Shown here in pieces: positions 18,750-28,569 of a stretch of 45,639 nt of DNA. Every line of letters starts with the position of its first letter. Position 1 is the stretch's first letter. The notes under the pieces are model-generated. The model did no database searches. It was not told the origin of the DNA and saw nothing but the letters and a program-made list of their open reading frames with translations. Origin of the DNA: Desulfurococcaceae archaeon. GTDB lineage: Archaea; Thermoproteota; Thermoprotei_A; Sulfolobales; NBVN01. The position numbers and the translations under genes were made by a program. The DNA lies in contig JAJHQR010000004.1 of assembly GCA_020833255.1 (NCBI GenBank), positions 1-45,639 of the forward strand, written 5' to 3'.

Positions 18750-20966
18750 TTAGAACGGGGATATGAAGTCGTCAGGTCTCGGAGGCTCGGGCTTCAAGCC
18801 TTTCCTTTGCCTTATCTTAGCTACTATATCCATTAACAGGGACTCCGGCACCGGCGCCCACCTACTGAATTCAGTGCCCCAGAAAGCTCTGCCAGCAGTT
18901 GCTGATCTCAGCTCATTAGCTAAGTCTAGCGACTCAGCTACCGGTATCTCAGCTATTACTCTGGAAGCGTTGCTACTCAAAGTAATTACGTCAAGAACCT
19001 TACCCCTCTTCCTGGTTATGACTGAGATAGCTGAGCTCATTAAGTCTACCGGGACCCTAATATCTATCTTCTGTATCGGTTCTAGAAGTGTAGGCTTGGA
19101 TAGCAACATCCCGGCATATATCGGGTTTCTAACCGCTGGGAATATCTGAGCCGGACCTCTGTGCGCTGGGTCTTCATGGACTACCGCGTCATGCAGAATA
19201 ACCTTAACTCCCCTAACCCTCTCCATGCAGAGAGGTCCCTCACTCATCGCTAACCTGAATCCCTGAATGATTGTGTCCTTAATCTCTCTCAAGTACTGAA
19301 CGCCTGTGGTCTTGTCAACGAATACGTTAATGCCTTCATCTATCGCCCAGATCCTCTTCGCCTCGTCGTAGTCCCAACCGGCTTGATCTCTTAAAATCTT
19401 AGCTACCTCCCTAGGATCCATGTTCTCGGTCACAGCTCCTTGCTGAATCAACGAGATTGTTTCCTCGTTGAGGGGCTCGACACTTATGTAGAGCTTGTTG
19501 TGCTTGTTAGGAGACTTACCTTCAAGAACTTGCGAGGACCCCCTTATAGTCTCCCTATACACGATTATCGGGGGAGTCGTGTCAACCTCTATGCCGTAAT
19601 TCTCTTTAAGTAGCGTGAGGGTTATCTCTAGGTGGAGGGGGCCCATACCGGCTATCAAGTACTCCCCCGTCTCCTCGTTTATCTTAACTATTAAGTTAGG
19701 GTCTTCTATAGCCATCTTCCTCAGAGCATCGATAAGCTTCGTTAAATCCTGTGTTTTCTTAGGTTCTATAGCCATGGTAACGACAGGTTCCGTAACGTAC
19801 CTTAACCTCTCGAACGGCGCGGCCATGTCCTTAAACGCTACGTTAACTGCCGTCTCCCCTGCCCTAGCTCTCTCAAGACCTAGGACAGCACCTATATTAC
19901 CTGCAACAACCTGATCTACCTGCTCTCTAAACGGGCCCATGTAAAGCGATACTTGAAGAATCTTTTGCGGGGTTCTCGCGTTAACTAGCCAGACCTCCTC
20001 ACCAGCTCTCAGAGTTCCTGACATCACCCTCCCGGTAGCCACGAACCCTGCGTGGGGATCTAGCCTCATGTCGTTAATCATGTATACTAGCGGCCCGTTA
20101 GGGTCTGCCTCAAGCATAGCTTTCCCGAGCTCGGTGTTTATATCTCCCTTCCATATTTTAGGTATCCTGTACTTCTGCGCTATTCTCGGGTTAGGGACGT
20201 GGGTGATCACGGCTTCAAGCAGGGTTTCATGTAATGGAGCTATTTTCTGAAACTCCTCAACAGCTTCCCTGCCTTTCTCGTAAGCTTTAATCAACTCCAT
20301 TATGTTGGTTCCTTTCCTCTGAGCGTGCGGGACTGTCAAGCCTATCTTATCCTTCGCTGAACCGAATATCACCTGACCCTTCGACGCGTCCAAGACCCAC
20401 TTATCTCTGAACTCTGGGTCAGCGTTCTCTATAATCAGCCTGTTAACTTCCTTTATTATGTCAACGAACCTTTTCTGTATCTCCTGCGGCGAGAGCTTTA
20501 ACTCCTTTATCAACCTATCTATCTTATTTATGAATAAGAGAGGCCTCACCCTCTCTTCCAAAGACTGCCTAAGCACGGTCTCCGTCTGGGTCATCACACC
20601 CTCAACAGCGTCGACCACAACTATCGCGCCGTCAAGAACACGTAAAGACCTAGTCACCTTACCTGAGAAGTCCACGTGTCCGGGGGTGTCAATCAAGTTT
20701 ATGACGTACCCCCTACCACCCAACTCGTGATACAGGCTTATGTTAGCTGCCTTCACCGTAACGCCTCTCTTCTGTTCTACGTCAAGGTAGTCCAGAGCCA
20801 GAGCCTCACCAGCAACTTTAGCGGAGATTATGCCGGCCGCCGCCAACAACACGTCGGAGGTAGTGGTCTTGCCGTGATCCACGTGCGCAATTATACCTAT
20901 GTTCCTCACGTGCTCTAAATCACTCATTATCTTCTGGATCTGCTCTACCGTCTTATACCTAGGCAT
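18750..20966 (-). CDS. fusA: Translation elongation factor EF-2
   Basis: [31 protein letters not shown], diphthamide loop [16 protein letters not shown]. The second ATG ([14 protein letters not shown]) is the likely start; the ORF track begins at 20981. Confidence 0.97.
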   Translation of the reverse strand: MPRYKTVEQIQKIMSDLEHVRNIGIIAHVDHGKTTTSDVLLAAAGIISAKVAGEALALDYLDVEQKRGVTVKAANISLYHELGGRGYVINLIDTPGHVDFSGKVTRSLRVLDGAIVVVDAVEGVMTQTETVLRQSLEERVRPLLFINKIDRLIKELKLSPQEIQKRFVDIIKEVNRLIIENADPEFRDKWVLDASKGQVIFGSAKDKIGLTVPHAQRKGTNIMELIKAYEKGREAVEEFQKIAPLHETLLEAVITHVPNPRIAQKYRIPKIWKGDINTELGKAMLEADPNGPLVYMINDMRLDPHAGFVATGRVMSGTLRAGEEVWLVNARTPQKILQVSLYMGPFREQVDQVVAGNIGAVLGLERARAGETAVNVAFKDMAAPFERLRYVTEPVVTMAIEPKKTQDLTKLIDALRKMAIEDPNLIVKINEETGEYLIAGMGPLHLEITLTLLKENYGIEVDTTPPIIVYRETIRGSSQVLEGKSPNKHNKLYISVEPLNEETISLIQQGAVTENMDPREVAKILRDQAGWDYDEAKRIWAIDEGINVFVDKTTGVQYLREIKDTIIQGFRLAMSEGPLCMERVRGVKVILHDAVVHEDPAHRGPAQIFPAVRNPIYAGMLLSKPTLLEPIQKIDIRVPVDLMSSAISVITRKRGKVLDVITLSSNASRVIAEIPVAESLDLANELRSATAGRAFWGTEFSRWAPVPESLLMDIVAKIRQRKGLKPEPPRPDDFISPF

Positions 20967-21050
20967 ACCTACTACCCACAAAAGTAACTTTAAGAAAGTT
21001 ATAAGCTTAATCCCAACATTCAGGGGTGAAACCGGACGTGAACGACCTAC

Positions 21051-21752
21051 TTACTTCTTGCTAATAAATCTATCTAGTGAGGTGCCCGCAGTGTTCTGCG
21101 ACCCCTCCTCAACCACTCTCTTAAATAACTTTGCTTTATCCTCGCTCATCCCCTCAACCCTCACGAGCTCCGTTACTTGAGCGTTTACCACGGCTTTCAA
21201 GCTACCGAACTTACGGAGTAGTCTCTCCGCTAAGGTAGGACCTATCTTAGGGAATGAGGACAACACGTAGATCTGCCACGCCCTCAAATCACTTGTTTTA
21301 GGTTTCCTAACCTTCCTGTACGTGGGTAGGGAGACAGGAGCTTTCTTACCGACTTTCTGCGTTTTCTCCGCAATATACTTTATTAACTCGGCAGTATGCC
21401 TGGAATTCCTCGTGTAAAGCACTGGGATGTTGAAGGATAAGACAGCGCTAACTAAGGCGGCCTCAATAGACTTAGGGTTCTCAACATACTTGTCTATGTC
21501 GAGTAAGTCACCCTCCACTATCAAGACGGCTTTAAGGCCTTCCAGACCCCTCAACCTCTTTAACTGATCGAAAAACCTTCCCTCATAAACAGACTTAATT
21601 AAGTCGTCTAACCTCTTCCTCTCCAGAACTACTAGATCATTAACTACGTAGTCACCGACTTCTAAAACCTTGAAAATAACTGAGAGCCCCATGCTAGCCA
21701 GGTATTGAGGGATCTCAGACGATTTCTCGCGTTCATCAACGTAAACCCTCAT
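21051..21752 (-). CDS. XPF/ERCC4-family nuclease (short crenarchaeal form: nuclease domain plus HhH2)
   Basis: VYVDEREKSSEIP, VLERKRLDDLIKSVYEGRFFDQLKRL (GDXnERKx3D nuclease motif), followed by SFPKIGPTLAERLLRKFGSLKAVV HhH. Confidence 0.9.
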   Translation of the reverse strand: MRVYVDEREKSSEIPQYLASMGLSVIFKVLEVGDYVVNDLVVLERKRLDDLIKSVYEGRFFDQLKRLRGLEGLKAVLIVEGDLLDIDKYVENPKSIEAALVSAVLSFNIPVLYTRNSRHTAELIKYIAEKTQKVGKKAPVSLPTYRKVRKPKTSDLRAWQIYVLSSFPKIGPTLAERLLRKFGSLKAVVNAQVTELVRVEGMSEDKAKLFKRVVEEGSQNTAGTSLDRFISKK

Positions 21753-21802
21753 CTCAAGACCAACCCGAAAAATATTAGTTCACGGAACCATTAAAATTAC
21801 TG

Positions 21803-22891
21803 CTAACTCGAGCATTTATCAACCCACCTACCCTCCTCTAAAACGCTGACCTTCATGCCCTGCCTAGCGAAGAATTGCTTTACCAACCTCAACAACTCGT
21901 TAACGTTCGCTTCATAATTTAAGAGGAGTCCTGCAGCGCCTTCATGACCGCCGCCCGAACCACCGAGTTCTCTAGCCATGTACGTAACTAAATCAGACGC
22001 TATAGGGGATTTCAAGACTTCTATTATCTTCTGAGACGCTCTAACATAGACTCTTGTTTCACCGGATCTAAGCGATATAGCTATCGCTACGTCAGCTCCC
22101 GACGCTATGAGTGTCTTCAGCACCGAAGCTTCGTGAGCGCCCACACAAGTTAAAGCAAGTATGAAATCTTTATTTAATTCGTAGAGCCCCGTCCTCGAGA
22201 TGCCCTTAAGAACGGCTATCTTCTCACTCCTATCAACCTCCGTGCTAGTCATGAGGGAGAGGGCTTCATTAAAACACTCACTACACGATTCAGTCAGGTA
22301 GTACAGTGCTCGGAAAGTGGAGGGCTTAGCTAACCTCAAGTTTTTAGTATCGTACAGGATCCCAGTTATTAAGAGTGTAGCTAAGCGGGTGTCCGGCTTC
22401 AAGGAAAGTATCTCCAACATTAACGCGATGATCTCACTAGCGGAGGCCATCCCCTTTAAGTGAATAGATAGCAAAGCGTTCTCAGCCAACTCATTAGTTT
22501 CGTGATGATCTATGACCACGTAGTCGCGACCGCTCTCAACGCCCGGCACGAACACCTGCGACTTACTTGAGGCGTCAACGTATACTATTAAATCACAAGA
22601 GGTTGCCGTGGTCAGGTCCTTCTCAAACCCTAAACTCTTGAGTATCTTGGTAGCGACTCTGTTAACCCCCTCAGGGAAGATAACGCCTGCCCTAACGTTG
22701 CTGATCAGTGATTCCGTCATGAACTTAGCTCCCAGGACTGAGGCTACGGCGTCGGGATCCGCGTCCCTATGAGTACAGAAACATATTGATGAGTAATTTC
22801 TCAGAGTATCCACTAGCTTACGTGCTAGCTTCGTTAATTCCCCTACTCCCGTATCTCCTAAGTAATTCATCCTCAAACGACTCCAGAACAT
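21803..22891 (-). CDS. DHH/DHHA1 family phosphoesterase (RecJ/NrnA-like)
   Basis: CTHRDADPDAVASVLGAKF, VIDHHETNE, LGGSGGGHEGAAGLLL. Confidence 0.88.
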   Translation of the reverse strand: MFWSRLRMNYLGDTGVGELTKLARKLVDTLRNYSSICFCTHRDADPDAVASVLGAKFMTESLISNVRAGVIFPEGVNRVATKILKSLGFEKDLTTATSCDLIVYVDASSKSQVFVPGVESGRDYVVIDHHETNELAENALLSIHLKGMASASEIIALMLEILSLKPDTRLATLLITGILYDTKNLRLAKPSTFRALYYLTESCSECFNEALSLMTSTEVDRSEKIAVLKGISRTGLYELNKDFILALTCVGAHEASVLKTLIASGADVAIAISLRSGETRVYVRASQKIIEVLKSPIASDLVTYMARELGGSGGGHEGAAGLLLNYEANVNELLRLVKQFFARQGMKVSVLEEGRWVDKCSS

Positions 22892-23153
22892 TATCGATTA
22901 CTTGATCTAATAAGACCTCTAAACCTGGGTCAGGAGCTTTAAGCCCCTCATACTCTAGCTCGATGCCTACGTTAATCTGTCCTGAGTCGAGGCTTAAAGT
23001 AATTATCGCGTTGTAATCATCTGCTCGGCTAGACATAGAGTTAAGAAGCTTACTTAGTTTCTCCTCAATTAAGAGGATCAGCTCCCTAAGGTCTTCTTGA
23101 GTTACTCGACTTAAGTCAAGACCTAAAGCCTTCACATATTTTTTACTAGCCAC
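22818..23153 (-). CDS. DUF3194-like small archaeal protein of the exosome superoperon
   Basis: 111 aa, located between prefoldin beta and the DHH gene as in other archaeal superoperons; family call based on context and size. Confidence 0.5.
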   Translation of the reverse strand: MASKKYVKALGLDLSRVTQEDLRELILLIEEKLSKLLNSMSSRADDYNAIITLSLDSGQINVGIELEYEGLKAPDPGLEVLLDQVIDNVLESFEDELLRRYGSRGINEAST

Positions 23154-23511
23154 TCTTCCCCTCGCCCGGCACTATCCTATACTTCTCTAGCTCTTTCTTC
23201 ACAGACTCAAACTGCTTCCTCAAAGATTCCTCAATCTTCTCAAAACTCTGGAGCCTTACCTCAAGCTCCTCCTTCTTCTCCTGAAGCTCCTTTATCGTAG
23301 AATCCCTATCCACCCTAACGAAAACGAACCCGGTATTCTTGTATACGGCCGTGTCAGGCGAGACACTCTGAAGTATGCTTAAAGCTCTCTCAACGTCTTT
23401 TAGCTCCGAGGAAATCACCGATTTCTGAGTTATTACTGAAGCAAGCTGAGACTCTATCTGCTGATACTTAAGTATTATCTGCTCGAGCTCGGGAGGTATT
23501 TTCTGAGCCAT
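23146..23511 (-). CDS. pfdB: Prefoldin beta subunit
   Basis: 121 aa coiled coil: IPPELEQIILKYQQIESQLASVITQK...ALSILQSVSPDTAVYKNTGFVFVRVDRDSTIKEL. Confidence 0.9.
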   Translation of the reverse strand: MAQKIPPELEQIILKYQQIESQLASVITQKSVISSELKDVERALSILQSVSPDTAVYKNTGFVFVRVDRDSTIKELQEKKEELEVRLQSFEKIEESLRKQFESVKKELEKYRIVPGEGKSG

Positions 23512-23568
23512 TCCATCGCCTCACATAGATAACGCCACACACCTTAAAAACTTCATTCCCGCCGACCC

Positions 23569-23862
23569 CTACGAGGAAGACTCAGTTAACGTGAGATTCT
23601 TTAAAGTCTCTAAGACCGTGCTAACCAGCCTTAACGAATTTGAGAGGGGAGGTATCAACAATCTTGGGTCAGAACTCCTGAAGACTAGCTTGAGGGCGCA
23701 GTCAACTCGCGCGACCTCGAACGAAATCCCTCTCAGCTTAAGATTGCTCTCAGGTAGTAGGGACTTAAAGAGTGCTTCACTAAGTAGGCAATCATCTAAG
23801 TCAAGCAATACCTCAACGAGGATTTCGCCGGTGCCGGAGCTATATGTCACCAACCGCAACAC
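23569..23862 (-). CDS. KEOPS Pcc1-like small protein
   Basis: 97 aa following a Brix gene; pattern LLPESNLKLRGISFEVARVDCALKLVFRSSDPRLLIPPLSNSLRLVSTVLETL resembles Pcc1. Confidence 0.6.
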   Translation of the reverse strand: MLRLVTYSSGTGEILVEVLLDLDDCLLSEALFKSLLPESNLKLRGISFEVARVDCALKLVFRSSDPRLLIPPLSNSLRLVSTVLETLKNLTLTESSS

Positions 23863-23877
23863 CTAATTAAGACTACC

Positions 23878-24429
23878 TCAAAGATAGGTATATGCCTTTA
23901 CTACGTTAAACGCGGGTCCGCACACCCTCCCCGTGTTAGAGCAGTAGAAAGCTACGGAAGCGGCGTTTTCATCGCCAGTTACTTCAAGTTCTATAGCGTC
24001 AGAAAGTCCTTCAGACTCTTCCACCAGCACCGGCCTGAAAACCTCTACTAAAACCTCACACACTCTCTGAGGAAATCCCTGAGGGACTTTACTAAAGTTG
24101 AGTGCGAGCTTCCTCACGTTGTAAGGTATTTGATGACCCCTAATCTCCCTAAGTAGTTTCAGGGAAGATATCAGCACCAAGTATTTCCTAACTAAGTCTT
24201 TAGCGCCCCCTAGAACTAGGTACGCGAGCGCTGACGGGTTGCCCTTCCTCTCTAAAACCATTAAGACACCGTATGAGGAATGAAGCCTCATCACCGTGGC
24301 CAGATCCTCGTACGTCGCCTTACCCCTGTTAAACTTGATTGAGTTAGGGATTACCTTAACGAGGTCATTAACGAAGCTCCTGGTTCTCCTAGAAGGCTCT
24401 CTAGAGGTAGTTATCAGTAAGCTACTCAT
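23878..24429 (-). CDS. Brix/Imp4-domain protein
   Basis: LLITTSREPSRRTRSFVNDLVKVIPNSIKFNRGKATYEDLATVM is a Brix/Imp4 domain start. Confidence 0.85.
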   Translation of the reverse strand: MSSLLITTSREPSRRTRSFVNDLVKVIPNSIKFNRGKATYEDLATVMRLHSSYGVLMVLERKGNPSALAYLVLGGAKDLVRKYLVLISSLKLLREIRGHQIPYNVRKLALNFSKVPQGFPQRVCEVLVEVFRPVLVEESEGLSDAIELEVTGDENAASVAFYCSNTGRVCGPAFNVVKAYTYL

Positions 24430-24442
24430 AAAATGATTCCAC

Positions 24443-24691
24443 TTACTGTTGGGCTTTCTGAGTCCCTACCTCTGTTGTAGGCGTGTACGCGCCTCCAGCG
24501 AAAACAGTCTCACACTTAGGGCATTGCCAGATCCCCACGGAGAGTCTCCTCATAGTCACCCTAGCTTTACAGAAAGGACACACGACGTCAGAGTATCTTT
24601 TCTCCATTATTTCCTTCCATTTCTTCCTCAATGAAGAGCCGTACCTAGCTCCGAACCTCCCGGCGATGCCGGTGACCTTAAGCCTCCCCAC
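24443..24691 (-). CDS. rpl37ae: Ribosomal protein L37Ae (eL43)
   Basis: GIAGRFGARYGSSLRKKWKEIMEKRYSDVVCPFCKARVTMRRLSVGIWQCPKCETVFAGGAYTP with CxxC...CxxC zinc ribbon. Confidence 0.95.
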   Translation of the reverse strand: MGRLKVTGIAGRFGARYGSSLRKKWKEIMEKRYSDVVCPFCKARVTMRRLSVGIWQCPKCETVFAGGAYTPTTEVGTQKAQQ

Positions 24692-24726
24692 GACCTCATC
24701 CCCTCACACAAAAACATTTGAAGATT

Positions 24727-25632
24727 TTAAGCGTTACTCTCAGGAGGCTTCTCCCCCTCGACTGAGGGAGTTCCCGCGGACCCAGCGCTCGTAGCTTCAG
24801 GTGACTTAACGGATTCAGCGATTTTCGCGAGTAGCTCGCCGCCTTTCTTTAAAGCTAGCTGAATAGCTTTCTCAACTTCCTGTAGTGTTAGGTAGCCGTC
24901 ACCGGATTTCTGCAACCCCGCTATAGAACCGTCCTCACCAACCCCTACTATCAGCTTAGAGCTCACCACCTTCTCCTCCTCTATCGTGGGGTCGACTATC
25001 AGCGAATCACCTAGTTTCCCTACGGTGACCGTTACGGCCTTCCTTACTACGGGCAACGGACCCGAGAACGAGGACTTATCCACCTGTATTGACTCATTCT
25101 CCGAGACCGTGTACTTAGGGATTCTAGTGGTTAGTAGAGCCGCTAGGGTGGCTATGGCTGAGGCATCAATTAAGTTCCCTCCGTGATCTAAGACGTAAAT
25201 ATCTATCCACACAACCCAGGCCTTCCTCCCAGGTATTATGGCCAGCTTGCTAGTATCGATAACGCCGTACTCTCTTAACACCCTATCAATCACTCTAGCT
25301 AACTCGATAGCGTTCTCGTCAGGCGGTCCTGGCTCGAAAGCGGGTGACGCGGTAGGCACGAACTCCGCGGAAACGACTAAGACCCCCTCCTCCGGTGTAT
25401 CGGGGTACGGCGAGCCGAGCTCTATCTTCACGCCGACTAGTACTTGGGTATCCCCGAGCTTCACTAACGCGGAGCCGTCCGCTTTAGGTAGGTAATTAGT
25501 GATTATCTTTACCTCCCTGAAGTCTTCTAAGCCCCTCCCGTCAGCTCTCACACCCTTCTTCGTGAGTGAGGACAGTGTTTCCGCCTTAAGCCTAGGTATT
25601 ATCGAGTCTGGAGACGTAGGCGTTACAGACAT
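24727..25632 (-). CDS. rrp42: Exosome complex subunit Rrp42
   Basis: RNase PH fold (RADGRGLEDFREVKIITNYLPKADGSALVKLGDTQVLVGVKIELG...DHGGNLIDASAIATLAAL). Confidence 0.93.
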   Translation of the reverse strand: MSVTPTSPDSIIPRLKAETLSSLTKKGVRADGRGLEDFREVKIITNYLPKADGSALVKLGDTQVLVGVKIELGSPYPDTPEEGVLVVSAEFVPTASPAFEPGPPDENAIELARVIDRVLREYGVIDTSKLAIIPGRKAWVVWIDIYVLDHGGNLIDASAIATLAALLTTRIPKYTVSENESIQVDKSSFSGPLPVVRKAVTVTVGKLGDSLIVDPTIEEEKVVSSKLIVGVGEDGSIAGLQKSGDGYLTLQEVEKAIQLALKKGGELLAKIAESVKSPEATSAGSAGTPSVEGEKPPESNA

Positions 25633-25633
25633 C

Positions 25634-26359
25634 TCACTCCACCCTAACCAAGTACTTATTGCGTAAAGTCTCTTTCTGAAGCTTATATACCTCGTTAACC
25701 CCCTTAAGCGCTAGGTTCAGCGCTTGACTAAACTCTTGAGGCGATAGAACGCCGTTCAACTGCAGCAACGTAACCATATTCAGTGAGGGTGCCATAGCTA
25801 CCGGCATGTCAGCCTCCCCGTAATTATCCTCGACCTGATCAATATCTAGAACTAGGTACCCGTCAACCTTACCCACAGCAACCGCCGCTACTAAATCCCT
25901 CATAGGCACGCCGGCATCCGCTAAAGCTAGTGAGGCCGCGTTGAGTGCGGCTGTCCTGGTCCCTCCGTCAGCGCTGATTACCTCTATGAACACGTCTATC
26001 GACGTCCTGGGGAACGCCTCACTCATCACCACAGGCTCTAAAGCCTCCCTAATCACTTTAGAGATCTCTATCTCCCTCCTGGAAGGCGCCGGATTCTTCC
26101 TCTCGTCGGTAGAGAAGGGCGCCATATGATACCTACACCTAAGGACGGCTCGATGCGGCAACACCATATACCGTTGAGGAGGTTCCCTAGGGCCGTACAC
26201 GGCAGCTATAACCCTGGTCTTGCCGAACTCGACGTACGCGGAACCGCTAGCGTTGCTGAGAACGCCGACCTCCATCTTAACAGGCCTTAACTCATCTAAC
26301 CTCCTGCCGTCGTGACGTACCCCGTCCTCACTCACTAACTTAGGCTTTTCTCTCTTCAT
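25634..26359 (-). CDS. rrp41: Exosome complex catalytic subunit Rrp41
   Basis: [70 protein letters not shown]. Confidence 0.95.
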   Translation of the reverse strand: MKREKPKLVSEDGVRHDGRRLDELRPVKMEVGVLSNASGSAYVEFGKTRVIAAVYGPREPPQRYMVLPHRAVLRCRYHMAPFSTDERKNPAPSRREIEISKVIREALEPVVMSEAFPRTSIDVFIEVISADGGTRTAALNAASLALADAGVPMRDLVAAVAVGKVDGYLVLDIDQVEDNYGEADMPVAMAPSLNMVTLLQLNGVLSPQEFSQALNLALKGVNEVYKLQKETLRNKYLVRVE

Positions 26360-27083
26360 TTCCTACTAAACCCTTCTTAACCTTTTCTACTAGAATAAAT
26401 TCTTTTACACGATCCGTTAAACCGGATATATGAGCCTCCACATCGATTTTCCTGATCGCCCTAACAACGATTTCCTCATAACGCTTATCCTCGCAAAGAA
26501 CGAGGACCCTCCCGTTATTACCGATGATTAGTTTACAGTTCGTTTCAGACTCGATCAGTGACTGCATGGAGCCCTTCTTACCTATGAGTCTCGGGATTTT
26601 AACAGGGCTTATCTCCACTAGAGCCCCGTCAACTACCTTACCGAATTCCTTACCCTTAGTAGAGATCACCGGGTTTCTGGTCCTGTCAAAGACTTCCACC
26701 TTACCTACGATGACGTCACCCACGTCTAGGAAGTCCTTCAGGTTCTCCTTAGAAGGGTTGATCGCTCTGCCAAGATAGTCAACCGCGTAGAGGATGCCTG
26801 GGAACGGCGCTCTTATATCTAGCTCCCAGTTAGTGAGCCCCACATCACTCACTATCCCTATCACGACATCGCCTACTCTAGGATAGTAAGAACCCTTAAG
26901 AGGTATCACCTTAAGGCTTTTCTCTTGAGGGTTAAGCTCCAGCAAACCAACTATTGAGGAGTAGTAGGAGGTCCCCACCCTATAAGCCGTTGTCGGCGTT
27001 AAGATCTTGTAGTCTCCTTCAGCGAGCTTATCACCCGGGGTTACAAGAACCCTCTCAACCCTCTGCTCGGTCTGAGCACTCAC
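26340..27083 (-). CDS. rrp4: Exosome RNA-binding subunit Rrp4
   Basis: S1/KH layout: [13 protein letters not shown]...[50 protein letters not shown]. Confidence 0.93.
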   Translation of the reverse strand: MSAQTEQRVERVLVTPGDKLAEGDYKILTPTTAYRVGTSYYSSIVGLLELNPQEKSLKVIPLKGSYYPRVGDVVIGIVSDVGLTNWELDIRAPFPGILYAVDYLGRAINPSKENLKDFLDVGDVIVGKVEVFDRTRNPVISTKGKEFGKVVDGALVEISPVKIPRLIGKKGSMQSLIESETNCKLIIGNNGRVLVLCEDKRYEEIVVRAIRKIDVEAHISGLTDRVKEFILVEKVKKGLVGNEERKA

Positions 27084-27084
27084 C

Positions 27085-27780
27085 TCAAATCACCTTAACA
27101 CTTAATTCCACGTCCCCCTTAGTAATCCTGTTCACAGAATCTATCACGTCATTCTGCATGCCGGCCGGTATCTCTATCTCCATATAGAGTGAGCCGTCAC
27201 TCAACCACTTCTCGTTCTTAACCTCCCCCAACCTCCTTAAATCGCTGTACGCCTTACCAGCGGTCGCAGGGGGTACCTTAATCGTTATTAAGGCTCTAGC
27301 CACCTTTATCGGGAGTACCTTAGTTAGCTCCTTAATTATCTTAGATGCTTGCTCCTCCACAGTCTTATATAGATCTACCGTGATCTTCGCTTCCTCCATA
27401 GCCTTCTCTATGCGTTGTGGAGGGATAGGGGTCTTGGTCTTCGGGTCTATGACTGACCTGCTGATATAGTTTATTATCAGCCTCTTCTTCTGCTCCAGCA
27501 GCTTCCTCCTCTGCTCGGTAGTTAGCTGTAACTCACCCTTCTTTATCACGGTATCTGCAATGACTCTTATGTCCGTCGTACCGAAATTTTTCTGTAGTTC
27601 TTGAGGTGATGCCTTATCCCCCCTCTTAACGTCCTTGTAGACTATATCCCCTACCAAAACCTCGCTCACGTCTTTCAATTCTCCCTCTCTATACTTGAGA
27701 GCCTTATCAGGGTTTACCAATATCTCGAATTTAGTGCCGCCCTTCTCTAGCCTGGCTATCACGTATTCCTTACTACTCAC
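27085..27780 (-). CDS. sbds: SBDS/Sdo1 ribosome maturation factor
   Basis: VIARLEKGGTKFEILVNPDKALKYREG...VLVGDIVYKDVKRGDKAS; FGTTDIRVIADTVIKKGELQLTTEQRRKL. Confidence 0.95.
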   Translation of the reverse strand: MSSKEYVIARLEKGGTKFEILVNPDKALKYREGELKDVSEVLVGDIVYKDVKRGDKASPQELQKNFGTTDIRVIADTVIKKGELQLTTEQRRKLLEQKKRLIINYISRSVIDPKTKTPIPPQRIEKAMEEAKITVDLYKTVEEQASKIIKELTKVLPIKVARALITIKVPPATAGKAYSDLRRLGEVKNEKWLSDGSLYMEIEIPAGMQNDVIDSVNRITKGDVELSVKVI

Positions 27781-28508
27781 CTGTTCACACCTGTCTTAAG
27801 TATGAAGTCAGCGGTTTCCTCATAAGTTAATTTCCTGAAGACCCCCTCCTCCAAGGTGACTAACCCTACCTCAACCAAGTCTGGCGAAAGACCTTCCTCA
27901 GTAGACGCTCTGAGAGCTTTCAAAGCTAACTCGACAGCACCTTCCTTACCCAGCTTCCTATCGTAGTTCTTCTCCAAGTACTCCATAGCCGGCTGCTCCC
28001 CGGACCCCACCGCTAGAGCTAAGTAAGCGAAGTAATACCCGTTTATCTCGGTCTTAAAAACGTGAATACCCCTCTTATCCCTGCCAACGAAAATCAACGA
28101 GACACCGAACGGTCTCACACCAGCGTGTTGGGTGTAGAGTTGCTTCACGTCGCACACCGACTTAACCACGTACTCCACGTCAGCGGGCTCGTCGTATATG
28201 AACCTGTAATTGAGTGCTTCCCTCCTAGCGTAATCTATCAGTATCCTCCCGTCAGCCGCTAAGCCGGCGAAGGAAGCCCCCATATGGGAATCAACCAGGA
28301 ATATCTTGTTTATTGAAGCCATGTCTATGAGTGAAGATATCTTCCTCTTCTCAGCTACTAAGACACCTATCTCATCCGTTTTTAGAGCGACCGTAGTCCA
28401 GCCCTTCCTAACGTTCTCAGCCGCGTACTCAACCTGATATAGCTTGCCGTCAGGAGAGAACACGGTTATTGCTCTATCATAGCCGAGAGCCGGCGGACCG
28501 AAAGCCAT
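27777..28508 (-). CDS. psmA: Proteasome alpha subunit
   Basis: YDRAITVFSPDGKLYQVEYAAENVRKGWTTVALKTDEIGVLV alpha-subunit signature. Confidence 0.96.
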   Translation of the reverse strand: MAFGPPALGYDRAITVFSPDGKLYQVEYAAENVRKGWTTVALKTDEIGVLVAEKRKISSLIDMASINKIFLVDSHMGASFAGLAADGRILIDYARREALNYRFIYDEPADVEYVVKSVCDVKQLYTQHAGVRPFGVSLIFVGRDKRGIHVFKTEINGYYFAYLALAVGSGEQPAMEYLEKNYDRKLGKEGAVELALKALRASTEEGLSPDLVEVGLVTLEEGVFRKLTYEETADFILKTGVNR

Positions 28509-28569
28509 TTCCTAACCCCTTAACTCTTAATCGCGTGAAGCAATATAAACTTGACTTAAGAAGCCGGGT

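Noticed and set aside
18763-20918. Plus-strand ORFs antisense to EF-2 (18763, 19615, 20068, 20458, 20676)
   Set aside because: Shadow ORFs opposite a strongly conserved EF-2 coding frame; Ser/Ile-rich translations typical of antisense reading.
24449-26778. Plus-strand ORFs antisense to L37Ae/rrp42/rrp41/rrp4
   Set aside because: Opposite confidently identified exosome genes; no own promoter or start context.
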